Assembly: GCA_029863625.1 (NCBI GenBank)
Contig: JAOTUY010000025.1
Coordinates: 1 to 40,007 of the forward strand
DNA: 40,007 bases
Direction of reading: 5' to 3'
Source of the DNA: Acidimicrobiia bacterium
Lineage (GTDB): Bacteria > Actinomycetota > Acidimicrobiia > Spongiisociales > UBA4744
Under the pieces are notes generated by a model. The model had not been told where the DNA came from. It saw only the letters and a list, made by a program, of their open reading frames with translations, and made no database searches. Below are positions 33,276 through 40,007 of this stretch, in pieces. Each line of letters opens with the position of its first letter. The stretch's first letter is position 1. The translations under genes and the position numbers were made by a program.

Positions 33276-33710
33276 ATGGCTACGTCCGTTCAGATCGTCA
33301 TCGATTGCGCCGATCCCGCCAAACTGGCCGGGTTCTGGTCGACGGCCCTTGGGTACATAGTCCAGGCCCCACCGGAGGGCTTCGACTCCTGGGAGGCGTT
33401 CCTCACAGACGTCGGGGTTCCGGAGAGTGAGTGGAACAGTGCGTCTGCCGTGGTTGACCCGGATGGCGGTGGTCCCCGCATCTTCTTTCAGCGAGTTCCC
33501 GAGAAGAAATCGGTGAAGAACCGGGTCCATCTCGATCTCAACGTTGGGGGCGGACAGAGCGCTTCGCTCGATCAAGGGAGGCTGCGTGTCGATGCCGAAG
33601 CTGAGAGATTGGTTTTGGCCGGAGCGACGGTGGTCGGCCCGGTGGAGGAGCGGGGCGATTACTGGGTGGTGCTTCGCGACCCGGAAGGGAACGAGTTCTG
33701 CGTTCAATGA
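33276..33710 (+). CDS. VOC-family (glyoxalase-like) protein
   Basis: A 144-residue protein of the actinobacterial glyoxalase-like group: two beta-alpha-beta units with ADPAKLAGFWSTALGY near the start, DPDGGGPRIFFQRVPEKK in the first half, and VHLDLNV and DPEGNEFCV in the second. The last gives the usual Glu at the metal site. Function is not predictable from sequence. The ribosome binding site is AGGGAGG 6 bases before the ATG. The DUF1858 gene follows and may be cotranscribed. Confidence 0.8.
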   Translation: MATSVQIVIDCADPAKLAGFWSTALGYIVQAPPEGFDSWEAFLTDVGVPESEWNSASAVVDPDGGGPRIFFQRVPEKKSVKNRVHLDLNVGGGQSASLDQGRLRVDAEAERLVLAGATVVGPVEERGDYWVVLRDPEGNEFCVQ

Positions 33711-33755
33711 GAATTGTTCCTCAATTTCTCGTTCCACGATTGGCAGGAGGTTGAA

Positions 33756-33980
33756 GTGGATATCACCAAGGACACCAAGGTCTCGGACATCCTGGGCGAA
33801 TACGGCGACATCGCAGAAGTGATGGAGATGTTCGGGATCAACCGGGTGGGGGCCTACAGCTTTCGCAAGTTCATCACCAGGGCCATCACGGTTGAGCGGG
33901 CCGCCCAGATCCATCGGGTGCCGCTCGACGAGTTCCTGGTTACGTTGCGTGCCGCGATCGGGCAAATGCCGCCCTCATGA
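33756..33980 (+). CDS. DUF1858-domain small protein
   Basis: A 74-residue protein starting at GTG 33756, preceded by AGGAGG. The sequence VDITKDTKVSDILGEYG followed by a helix, FGINRVG and LDEFLVTLRAAI follows the DUF1858 domain, whose members often carry two cysteines for metal or redox use; these are absent here (residues around GAYSF lie where they would be). A longer frame from 33714 also exists but lacks a ribosome binding site. Function unknown. Confidence 0.6.
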   Translation: MDITKDTKVSDILGEYGDIAEVMEMFGINRVGAYSFRKFITRAITVERAAQIHRVPLDEFLVTLRAAIGQMPPS

Positions 33981-34001
33981 CGGGCACAGGCTGTCCACTC
34001 G

Positions 34002-34022
34002 TAGCTCGCAGCTCATAGCCCG
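34002..34022 (+). repeat. Heptamer repeat upstream of the DUF62 gene
   Basis: TAGCTCG, CAGCTCA, TAGCCCG: second copy of the array at 20583-20603, sharing the exact 14-mer GTAGCTCGCAGCTC. It ends 9 bases before the -10-like TATCCT at 34032-34037. Confidence 0.6.
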
Positions 34023-34045
34023 CGTCCGGCGTATCCTCTGCGGTC

Positions 34046-34855
34046 ATGAGTCTGCCAATTTCGTTTCTGTCCGATTTCGGCTACCAGGACGAATTCGTCG
34101 GGGTGGTGCACGGTGTGCTGGCCCGTATCGCCCCCAACAGCCGGATCATTGATATTTCGCACGGGGTGGCGCCGGGTGACGTGCGAGCCGGCGCCCTCAC
34201 GCTGATGCGGGCCATTCAGTACCTGCCCCAGGGGGTTGCCCTCGCTGTGGTCGATCCCGGAGTGGGAACCGCCCGAACTCCGATTGCAGCGGAGACACCA
34301 TGGGGATTCTTCGTGGGTCCCGACAACGGCTTGCTATCCCCGGCAGTCGCCATGGTCGGGGGCGCGACGCGCATCGTTACTATCGAGAACCCGGACCTCG
34401 TCATCCCCAGCGAAGGCGCCACCTTCGATGGACGGGACCGCTTCGGTCCGGCCGCCGCGGCGCTGGCCACGGGCGAGGTGGGACTCTCCGACCTGGGTAG
34501 CGAGGTCGACCCGTCCGGCGTTATGCCGCTGATGCTCCCCCTCTCTCACCTCGAGGGAGGGATTCTTGCCGGGCAAGCATGGTGGATCGACCGGTTCGGT
34601 AACGCGCAAACCAATGTCAGCCCCGAGGAGCTGAACGCACTCGGTATTCAGCCAGGCTCGGAGGTCACGGTCAAGGTTGAGAGTCGTGACCACACGCTGC
34701 CCTGGGTTGCCGCCTACGGGGACGCCGAGCCGGGCAAGCCCCTGGTGCATGTCGATTCGTACGGGCTCATCGCCCTGGCGGTTCGCGAGGGCAGAGCCGA
34801 TGAGTGGTTCGGGCTGTCGGAAGGAACGGTCATTTCGTTCATTTCACCGGACTGA
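34046..34855 (+). CDS. DUF62/SAM hydroxide adenosyltransferase-like protein
   Basis: A 269-residue protein of the DUF62 family, which hydrolyses SAM to adenosine and methionine and is related to fluorinases. SFLSDFGYQDEFVG starts the family fold; VVDPGVGTART gives Asp70 and Arg77 of the catalytic Asp-Arg-His triad with the usual 7-residue spacing, and APDNG-like GPDNGLLS follows. The third residue lies in TFxGRD: the family has His there, but here codon 34427-34429 is GAT (Asp128). Activity may be altered. TATCCT is 8 bases before the ATG. Confidence 0.85.
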   Translation: MSLPISFLSDFGYQDEFVGVVHGVLARIAPNSRIIDISHGVAPGDVRAGALTLMRAIQYLPQGVALAVVDPGVGTARTPIAAETPWGFFVGPDNGLLSPAVAMVGGATRIVTIENPDLVIPSEGATFDGRDRFGPAAAALATGEVGLSDLGSEVDPSGVMPLMLPLSHLEGGILAGQAWWIDRFGNAQTNVSPEELNALGIQPGSEVTVKVESRDHTLPWVAAYGDAEPGKPLVHVDSYGLIALAVREGRADEWFGLSEGTVISFISPD

Positions 34856-34865
34856 CCGGCGATTC

Positions 34866-34958
34866 CTACGGGTACAGCAACTGCACGACGAGGACGATCC
34901 CGGCCACAGCGATCAGCAACAGTAGGACGAGGATGGCGATGGTGGTAGCTGGTCGCAA
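34866..34958 (-). CDS. Possible 30-aa single-pass membrane protein
   Basis: A TTG-started frame with GGAAAG 5 bases upstream encodes a peptide that begins MRPATTIAIL and is almost entirely hydrophobic (about 22 residues of Ile, Leu, Val and Ala), ending in VVQLLYP. It fills the gap after the convergent DUF62 gene. An in-frame upstream TTG would add 15 residues. It is too short to be certain. Confidence 0.35.
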   Translation of the reverse strand: MRPATTIAILVLLLLIAVAGIVLVVQLLYP

Positions 34959-35012
34959 CGATGCTTTCCGATTCGTGGGGTCGGAGGATACCCGGGTACG
35001 CAACCCACAAAA

Positions 35013-35043
35013 GAGTGAGGCCCCCTTAGCGGGGGCCTCACTC
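35013..35043. terminator. Strong hairpin terminator
   Basis: A perfect 13-bp stem (GAGTGAGGCCCCC / GGGGGCCTCACTC) with loop TTAGC. On the minus strand it is followed by TTTTGTG, and on the plus strand by GAAAAGG, so it fits a minus-strand terminator best, but it could also end transcripts of the DUF62 gene. No minus-strand gene ends just to its right. Confidence 0.7.
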
Positions 35044-35104
35044 GAAAAGGTGGGGGACCGTCGGCCATCGTCGCTTGGGGCGGGCTGGGAGGCTTACCTT
35101 TAAA

Positions 35105-35132
35105 ACCTTAGGTCATTGAACGTGCCTAAGGT
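35105..35132. promoter_or_regulatory. Long-spaced inverted repeat upstream of the glutaredoxin-like gene
   Basis: ACCTTAGG and CCTAAGGT, perfect 8-bp arms separated by 12 bases. It is 108 bases before the TTG at 35241. The half-site resembles part of an iron box (TTAGG...CCTAA), but the spacing is 3 bases longer than in DtxR-type sites. The stretch 35133-35240 between it and the gene shows only a short GAAGGG/CCCTTC hairpin. Confidence 0.4.
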
Positions 35133-35240
35133 CAGTTACGACGAATGACCAACCGCGCCCCCCGCGTTTGCGGAAGGGTTGGAGCCCTTCGGCTGGACGC
35201 TTTCGCATCCACCGTTGATATCGGAGGCGCAGGAGGGACC

Positions 35241-35510
35241 TTGAGCGATTTTTCTCTCGTTTTCCTGACCCGATCGGGATGTCATCTCTGCGAAGAGGCC
35301 GAACCCTTGGTCCGGCGATTGGCGGCGGAGGTCGCCGCACGCGTCGAGGCACGGGATATCGACGCCGATCCGGTTTTGCTCAACGAGTACACAGACCGGA
35401 TCCCGGTGGTCCTTGGTCCTTCGGGGCGAGTTCTCGCCGAGGGGATCATCGCCGAACGCTATTTGAGAAAGGCCCTCGTGGCAGAAAGTCGCACGCTCAG
35501 GTCTCGCTAG
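35241..35510 (+). CDS. Glutaredoxin-like (DUF836) protein
   Basis: An 89-residue thioredoxin-fold protein with the redox motif GCHLCEEAE (CxxC) in the first helix, and DIDADPVLL and IPVVLGPSG following, where the latter is the cis-Pro loop. This is the small DUF836 group of glutaredoxin-like proteins. The start is TTG 35241, placed 4 bases after AGGAGGGACC-type ribosome binding sequence; the longer frame from 35145 has no domain upstream. It is convergent with the cytochrome operon. Confidence 0.75.
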   Translation: MSDFSLVFLTRSGCHLCEEAEPLVRRLAAEVAARVEARDIDADPVLLNEYTDRIPVVLGPSGRVLAEGIIAERYLRKALVAESRTLRSR

Positions 35511-35528
35511 CCGTCTTCCGGGCGCGCT

Positions 35529-36542
35529 TCAGCCGGAGGCTCCGGTGGTAACCGTGGTTTCGCCCGTGGTTTCGGTTGTTCCGGTGCCGCTCTCGCCGGC
35601 CGGTGGTTCGGGGATCACCAGACCGCAGTCCGCCAGGGTCTCTTCGAGGTTGGCGCCACCGAACCGCACGCGCTCGAATGTGATGACGGATCGGAGGTCC
35701 TCGTCGCTGAGCGAATCGCCGAAGTTGGGCATGCCTCCCTGCGAGATCTTCCCTTGCGCGCCGTACTCGGGGCCCACCTGGGCTTGCCACCCGGCCGAAC
35801 CAAGCTGGACCCACTGCACGTGGTCGGCGCATGATGGGAACGTGGCCAGCACCGCGCCGCCTGCGAAGGTTGGGCCGACGCCACCCTGACCGTTTTCGCC
35901 GTGACAGCCGTTGCAGGCCACCTGCGCGTCGGCGTACAGAGCCTGCCCGCGGGCGAGGAAGTCGGTCGAACCGCTTCCGGGTGCACCGCGTCCTTCAAAT
36001 GGTGATCCGTCGCAGTTCACGACTTCGCCGGTGACACGATCCACGGCCAGCACCCCGCTGCTGCCGCAGTCGGGCCCGCCGGAGAGCTGCAGGAGATAGA
36101 GCAATCCGACCAAGGGAAGGATTACGAAAGCCGCCGTCAACCAGGAGGGCACCCTGGTCGTGGTCCGCTCTTTCAACCCGGCGGTTGCGACGGTGACGAC
36201 CGACTCCCATTGACGCGCCTGATCGATGTCGACCGTTTCGGGCACCGGGCGGGCAGGGATGACCATGGGCCCCGGGCTGGGGGCCGGGGCCGGGGTGAGT
36301 TGGGGCGATTCCACCGGGACAACCGCGGGGGTCGTTTCCTCGATCGGGAGGGCGGGCGTCTCCGTGGCGGGGGGAGGTTCGGGGGACGGTGCGGCGGCCG
36401 GGGCTGCGGTACCGCCGGCCCAGGCCGCCAGGATGTCATCGACGGAGAGGCCGTCGGCCGCGGCTCGAGCCTCGGCGGCCCGTCGGATCAGCGCTTCCGG
36501 GACTCCTGCTGCTTCGGTAGCGGCGGACAGGTAGTCGGTCAT
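35529..36542 (-). CDS. Membrane-anchored c-type cytochrome with extra N-terminal helical domain
   Basis: A 337-residue protein: N-terminal helical domain (1-44), Pro/Ala-rich linker (45-105), amphipathic segment, one membrane helix (about 132-153) and a periplasmic-side mono-heme domain with CNGCH at 210-214. Residues after the heme motif (GQGGVGPTFAGGAV) are typical of cytochrome c. The Met ligand is probably in GGMPNFGDSLSDEDL. The C-terminus is a Thr/Gly-rich tail. The N-terminal domain is a close copy of that in the upstream CcoO-like protein (shared GVP...L..R.A.AR...DG..VD..L.AW.GG). The ATG overlaps the previous gene by 4 bases. Confidence 0.8.
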   Translation of the reverse strand: MTDYLSAATEAAGVPEALIRRAAEARAAADGLSVDDILAAWAGGTAAPAAAPSPEPPPATETPALPIEETTPAVVPVESPQLTPAPAPSPGPMVIPARPVPETVDIDQARQWESVVTVATAGLKERTTTRVPSWLTAAFVILPLVGLLYLLQLSGGPDCGSSGVLAVDRVTGEVVNCDGSPFEGRGAPGSGSTDFLARGQALYADAQVACNGCHGENGQGGVGPTFAGGAVLATFPSCADHVQWVQLGSAGWQAQVGPEYGAQGKISQGGMPNFGDSLSDEDLRSVITFERVRFGGANLEETLADCGLVIPEPPAGESGTGTTETTGETTVTTGASG

Positions 36543-37348
36543 CGGGACTCCAACAGGTACTGGACCAGCGCCGCCACGTCGGCTTCGGACAAGTAGCCGT
36601 AACCGGGCTGCAGGCTGGCCTCCCGGACCGAACTCTGCTCGGTGAGGAACGCTGTGAGCCACTGCGCATCGTTGGTCGGCTCGCGGCTGCCGGCGTGGGC
36701 GAGGTCTGGTCCGATCCTCTGGATCCCCAGCGTGTCGGGAGCGAAGGATGCGAGGAGTTCCGGTTGGGTGACCGGGCCAAGGTTGGCGTCGGTGACAATC
36801 GGCCGCACTTGTTGGGTGTGGCAATACCAGCAACCTTCTGCCACGTAGATCTCTCTTCCCTGCAACCCGAGCGCGCTCAGACCGCTGGGTGGTGGTAACT
36901 GAGGCGTGGCATCGAGAGCGGGAAGGACAAAAGCGAAAAGGAGGGCAACCAAGAACAGGCCGACCGCAGCCGCGAGCACCGCGACGGGGCTTTCCCGGCG
37001 CCCCTTCAGCACAGGCGACGCCGGCGGCGCCGGTGCCTCGAGGACAACAACGGCGGACGGCGCCCCGATCACGATGGCCGGTTCGGCGGCCGGGGATGCG
37101 GTGGGGGCGGTCTGCGGGGCGGTTTCAGCAACGGCCGGGGGCGCCTCGATGGCCGGCCCAGGTTCGGGGATCGGCTCGCGTGCAGCCGGCGGCGCAGCGG
37201 GGGTGATCGTCGCCCCTCCACTCCAGGCCGTCAGAACTTCGTCGACTCCGATTCCGTCGGCATTGGCGCGCGCCTGGGCGGATCGTTGCACCAATTCTGC
37301 GGGTACCCCCATCCCCTCTGAAGCGCCGGCCAGTGTCTCGCTACTCAT
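36539..37348 (-). CDS. CcoO-like c-type cytochrome with extra N-terminal helical domain
   Basis: A 269-residue protein: the same N-terminal helical domain (about 1-45), a Pro/Ala-rich linker (46-118), a membrane helix (about 120-143) and a heme domain with CWYCH (173-177). The stretch around the heme, EIYVAEGCWYCHTQQVRPIV followed by RIGPDLAHAG, is characteristic of CcoO (subunit II of cbb3 oxidase), so the heme c site looks intact. Ordinary CcoO has no N-terminal domain like this. It overlaps the CcoN-like stop by 8 bases and the next cytochrome start by 4. Confidence 0.85.
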   Translation of the reverse strand: MSSETLAGASEGMGVPAELVQRSAQARANADGIGVDEVLTAWSGGATITPAAPPAAREPIPEPGPAIEAPPAVAETAPQTAPTASPAAEPAIVIGAPSAVVVLEAPAPPASPVLKGRRESPVAVLAAAVGLFLVALLFAFVLPALDATPQLPPPSGLSALGLQGREIYVAEGCWYCHTQQVRPIVTDANLGPVTQPELLASFAPDTLGIQRIGPDLAHAGSREPTNDAQWLTAFLTEQSSVREASLQPGYGYLSEADVAALVQYLLESR

Positions 37349-38795
37349 GGGTCACCTCAACGGGGCCACCGGGCATCAGCGTTTCGTGTGCGGCCGGCCG
37401 GCCGGATGTGAATGTGCGGTAGATGTTGTAGGCGAAGGTGAAATGACCGGCGAACAGCACCAGGGCGGCCAGGGCGGCCAGCCCGTATGCCAGCCGTACC
37501 TGATCGAGCGTGTTGGTGAAACCTTCGCCGGCAGCAACGTAGGTGCCCGTCAAGGCTCCGGCCGCCCACGAGTACCCGGAGATGAGACCGGCCAGCCAGA
37601 GCAGTGCGGCCAACGAACCGGCACCGATCAAGGTCGCTCGCAGATGCCACGTCGTGAGCCGGTCGGAGAACAGGCGGCGCCCGATGAGACGGGGCAGAGC
37701 GTGATAGGCAAAGGCCGCCGCCCACAGGCCGGCGAGGCCAAACAGGACCAACACCATCGTGCCGTCCCCAAAACTGGTCAGTCCCGTAACGGCGGCCACA
37801 GACCGGAGTCCCTGCAGAAAACGCAGGACCGCCAGAACCAGGTACAAGCCGGCGCCGACCATCGTGAACCGCAGAGACGCGGAATCGCGCATCATCGACC
37901 ATTTTCCTCTCATGGTGCCGACCAGGTTGGTGGCCACTGCCAGCGCGGCAACTACCAGGGCCAGTGAGAACGCAGAAGCGGTGGTTTCCAGCCACTCCGG
38001 GCCGGGCCCGTAGATGAACCGGCTCTGCCCAACCCAGGCTCCTGCGAAAGCGAGCGACCAGAACCCGACCAGGGCCAGCTGACGGTTGTAGAGAGGGTTT
38101 TCCGTGATCTTGGGGACCAGGTAGTACGCCGTGCCAACTCCAACACCCACCAGCCACAATTCGACGACCCCCGACACGAAGAACGACGACTGAATCTGTG
38201 AGGCCGCCCCGTACAGGTTGGGGATGTTGCCTGCCACAAACAGGCCGACCACCCAGTAGACGCCGGCCAGGATGTACCACAGGGATACGAACAAGCCCTC
38301 CTCGGTGCGATCTCTCATGGTTCGGGTGACGACGGCGGTGGGCACCAGCAGCATGATGATGACGGCGATGTCGAGCCACCAGGGGATCTCGAGCCACTCG
38401 CGGCCTTCCGAATAGCCGGCAGCGAGAACCACGATGGCGGCCACGTTGACCCCAACCGCCAACCACAGGCCCAGGTTGGCGAGCCGTTCGTTCCACAGAC
38501 GCGCACCCGTCAGTCTGGGTACGAGGTAGTAGATCGCCGCCACGTGCATCAAGGTGAGGAACCCGAGCACCGTGGTCGAAATCGCAATTGGACGAAGACG
38601 CCCGTAGGTGGTGAACGCTTGCCCGCCGAGGAAGTTCGGGTAGGCCAGCTTGACGAAGAGCAGCAGGGTGAAGAAACCGGCCACCAGCAAGAAGACGATC
38701 GCGGCGATCAAGTGCCGACGGGCCGCCGAATCGGTGTCCCGGGGCGCGAGGAAATCCGCGATCGATGACCGTGTGGCGGTCGTAGCGGTAGACAA
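37341..38795 (-). CDS. CcoN-like membrane subunit lacking all heme and copper ligands
   Basis: A 484-residue polytopic membrane protein of the cbb3 oxidase CcoN family, with about twelve helices and conserved landmarks GRLRP (65-69), YYLVPKITENPLY (224-236), RFTMVGAGLY and WHLRAT. By ungapped alignment to Pseudomonas CcoN the six ligand His are replaced: heme b His to Ala71, CuB His to Ser208, the HH pair to Ser258 and Arg259, and the HxH ligands to Thr346 and Val348. An oxygen-reducing site is therefore not expected. The start is TTG 38795 with GAGGAGG upstream; ATG 38843 is an alternative. It is cotranscribed with the two cytochromes. Confidence 0.8.
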   Translation of the reverse strand: MSTATTATRSSIADFLAPRDTDSAARRHLIAAIVFLLVAGFFTLLLFVKLAYPNFLGGQAFTTYGRLRPIAISTTVLGFLTLMHVAAIYYLVPRLTGARLWNERLANLGLWLAVGVNVAAIVVLAAGYSEGREWLEIPWWLDIAVIIMLLVPTAVVTRTMRDRTEEGLFVSLWYILAGVYWVVGLFVAGNIPNLYGAASQIQSSFFVSGVVELWLVGVGVGTAYYLVPKITENPLYNRQLALVGFWSLAFAGAWVGQSRFIYGPGPEWLETTASAFSLALVVAALAVATNLVGTMRGKWSMMRDSASLRFTMVGAGLYLVLAVLRFLQGLRSVAAVTGLTSFGDGTMVLVLFGLAGLWAAAFAYHALPRLIGRRLFSDRLTTWHLRATLIGAGSLAALLWLAGLISGYSWAAGALTGTYVAAGEGFTNTLDQVRLAYGLAALAALVLFAGHFTFAYNIYRTFTSGRPAAHETLMPGGPVEVTHE

Positions 38796-38939
38796 CCCCT
38801 TACCCTCCTCGGCTCGAATCTTCTGGGCCGGGCGCCGGAGCATACCCGACGATGTCTCGGCCGCTCTCCGCCTCCCGGGTACGTTCAGCAGGACGGGCGG
38901 CATTCTTGCCGTCGATTCGGCAGCCGTCAACGTAACCCC

Positions 38940-40007
38940 TCAGACCATTGAATGGCGGAGCACTTCGCTTGTTGTTGTCGGATCGGGTTCCCGGGGGGGT
39001 GGTCGGGTTGGTGGCCGGACCGGGGGCATCTTGTCGAGGACCTGTTTCCAGAGGTGGAGTGGGTAGGCGGATGGTTGGGGTTCGAAGGGGTGACCGTCGG
39101 GGCGATGCCAGGTGATGTGATCGGCCGGGTGGCCTTGGATGGTCCATCCGTGCTCGTGGACGTACCGGTGGTGAAAGCCGCACAGGGTGATGAGGTTGTC
39201 GAGGTTGGTGGGGCCACCGTCGGCCCAGTGGATGATGTGGTGGACCTGTACCCAGCGGGTTCGCCGGCAGGATTCGAACCGGCAGCCCCGGTCGCGTAGT
39301 CGGACCAGTCGGGCCAGCCAGGGTGGGATGGTGCGGGTGGTACGCCCCACCCCCACCACCCCAGCTTCGGGGTCGGTGAGGGCCAGCTGGATCCGGGCGT
39401 CGCAAGCGAGCCGGCGGAGGGTGTCGGGGGCCAGGGCCGGACCCTGGTCGATCGAGGCGGTCCCGATCCCGGTCAGCAAGGTGGCCAGATCGGTGTGGAC
39501 CACCACGGTGGCCCGGTCGTGGTCCCGGTCGCCCCCCAACGCTTGGGAGGCCAGCTGGTGGAGAGCGTCGGCGCAGCGGGCTTCGAACGGCTCATAGACA
39601 CCCGACTCCGGATCGGGGTGGTACTGGTTGGCCCTTCTCGCCAGCCAGGTAGCCAGGGTGGCCCCCTCGCTATCGGCCATGTCCACCGTCATGTGAAACC
39701 CGGGACGATCATCCTCGAACCACCAGGACACCCAACGCCGCTGGTGGGCTTCGACCACCTCGACGCTGGTGACGGTCTTGTTGACGGCCCGTAGCTCGGC
39801 CACGGTCATCGATGGGGCCCACCCGGCCCATTCAGCTTCGTTGTCGACGGTGGTGAACCGGATCAGTGCCCGTAGCTGGTCCCACGACAGCCGACCGTCG
39901 GCAAACGCCTCCCCAATATGGGGCTGCTCGGTGAGGGCCCGAGCGATCTTGACCCACTCGCGGGCGGTGCCGACCGAAGTCGTGTAGCGGCCCGCCAACC
40001 AATCGGC
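38940..40007 (-). CDS. DUF222/HNH endonuclease-domain protein (5' end outside window)
   Basis: The reading frame continues to the right edge, so the N-terminus is missing; 355 residues are visible. The N-terminal part is a DUF222 domain (FADGRLSWDQLRALIRF and the ALGGDRDHDRATVVVHTDL block), and the C-terminal part is an HNH motif (VHHIIHWADGGPTNLDNL with CGFHHRYVHEHGW). This is the 13E12-type family that exists in many copies in actinobacteria and is often linked to mobile or repeated DNA. The tail is Pro/Thr/Arg-rich. The gene sits just upstream of the cytochrome operon. Confidence 0.85.
   Translation of the reverse strand, partial: ADWLAGRYTTSVGTAREWVKIARALTEQPHIGEAFADGRLSWDQLRALIRFTTVDNEAEWAGWAPSMTVAELRAVNKTVTSVEVVEAHQRRWVSWWFEDDRPGFHMTVDMADSEGATLATWLARRANQYHPDPESGVYEPFEARCADALHQLASQALGGDRDHDRATVVVHTDLATLLTGIGTASIDQGPALAPDTLRRLACDARIQLALTDPEAGVVGVGRTTRTIPPWLARLVRLRDRGCRFESCRRTRWVQVHHIIHWADGGPTNLDNLITLCGFHHRYVHEHGWTIQGHPADHITWHRPDGHPFEPQPSAYPLHLWKQVLDKMPPVRPPTRPPPREPDPTTTSEVLRHSMV

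Noticed and set aside
35105..35132. Inverted repeat as a DtxR/IdeR iron box
   Set aside because: The half-sites resemble the box, but the distance between them is 3 bases longer than the fixed 19-bp site, so it was listed only as an unassigned dyad.
39261..39290. GGATTCGAACCGGCAGCC resembles a tRNA T-arm on the minus strand
   Set aside because: It lies inside the HNH coding frame (encoding CRFESCRR), has only a partly paired stem, and no acceptor, D or anticodon arm can be drawn around it.

Overview
The window is GC-rich, gene-dense chromosomal DNA that looks actinobacterial, probably from the Acidimicrobiia or a nearby lineage. This is inferred from an RsiG-type c-di-GMP-binding anti-sigma factor, an MshA-like glycosyltransferase, a DUF2510 protein, a DUF222/HNH gene, SLH-like repeats of the GCNPP..DRFCP type, a B12-dependent ribonucleotide reductase, and many genes whose start codon lies 6-8 bases after a TAnnnT hexamer (the arrangement of leaderless mRNAs). 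No rRNA, tRNA, CRISPR array, prophage or insertion sequence was found.

Layout. 1-2.5 kb: the end of an MFS-like transporter, a tiny gene behind a promoter-operator, a deazaflavin-type reductase, a RemA-like protein and an EamA transporter. 2.5-5.8 kb: an rRNA-type methyltransferase, GalE, and a convergent hydrolase-cyclase fusion. 6.0-9.4 kb: a ferrous-iron operon (DtxR-like regulator, FeoA, FeoB split into two proteins, FeoC-like). 9.4-13.3 kb: a YceH-like protein, two lipoproteins, a DUF2510/scramblase-like protein, and an L,D-transpeptidase with SLH-like repeats. 13.5-17.0 kb: nrdJ behind a promoter with two NrdR boxes. 17.2-20.6 kb: an epimerase divergent from the threonine-degradation pair tdh-kbl. 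20.6-26.4 kb: a haloalkane-dehalogenase-like hydrolase, a lipoprotein, asnA, an NfeD-like/flotillin pair, and a MoaD-like domain fused to a membrane domain. 26.5-31.2 kb: an M23 peptidase, RsiG, asparaginase, a GNAT protein and a GT4 glycosyltransferase, closely packed. 31.2-31.57 kb: a gene-free stretch with a DnaA-box cluster, a strong promoter, a candidate structured RNA and a terminator. 31.6-35.5 kb: a CAP-domain protein, a Clp1/Grc3-like P-loop protein, VOC and DUF1858 proteins, a DUF62 protein and a glutaredoxin-like protein. 35.5-38.8 kb: an operon related to cbb3 oxidase. The right edge cuts a DUF222/HNH gene.

The most unusual part is the 35.5-38.8 kb operon. Its CcoN-like subunit keeps the family fold and many family motifs, but by my alignment it has lost all six histidines that bind heme b, heme b3 and CuB. 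It is translationally coupled to two membrane-anchored c-type cytochromes (one CcoO-like) that both carry the same extra N-terminal helical domain of about 45 residues on a Pro/Ala-rich linker. This suggests a repurposed electron-transfer complex rather than an oxygen reductase. Other notable items are the MoaD-membrane fusion, the structured RNA beside the DnaA boxes, a DUF62 enzyme lacking its catalytic histidine, a DtxR-like regulator with only the primary metal site, and the split FeoB. All family calls were made by eye; no database search was possible.
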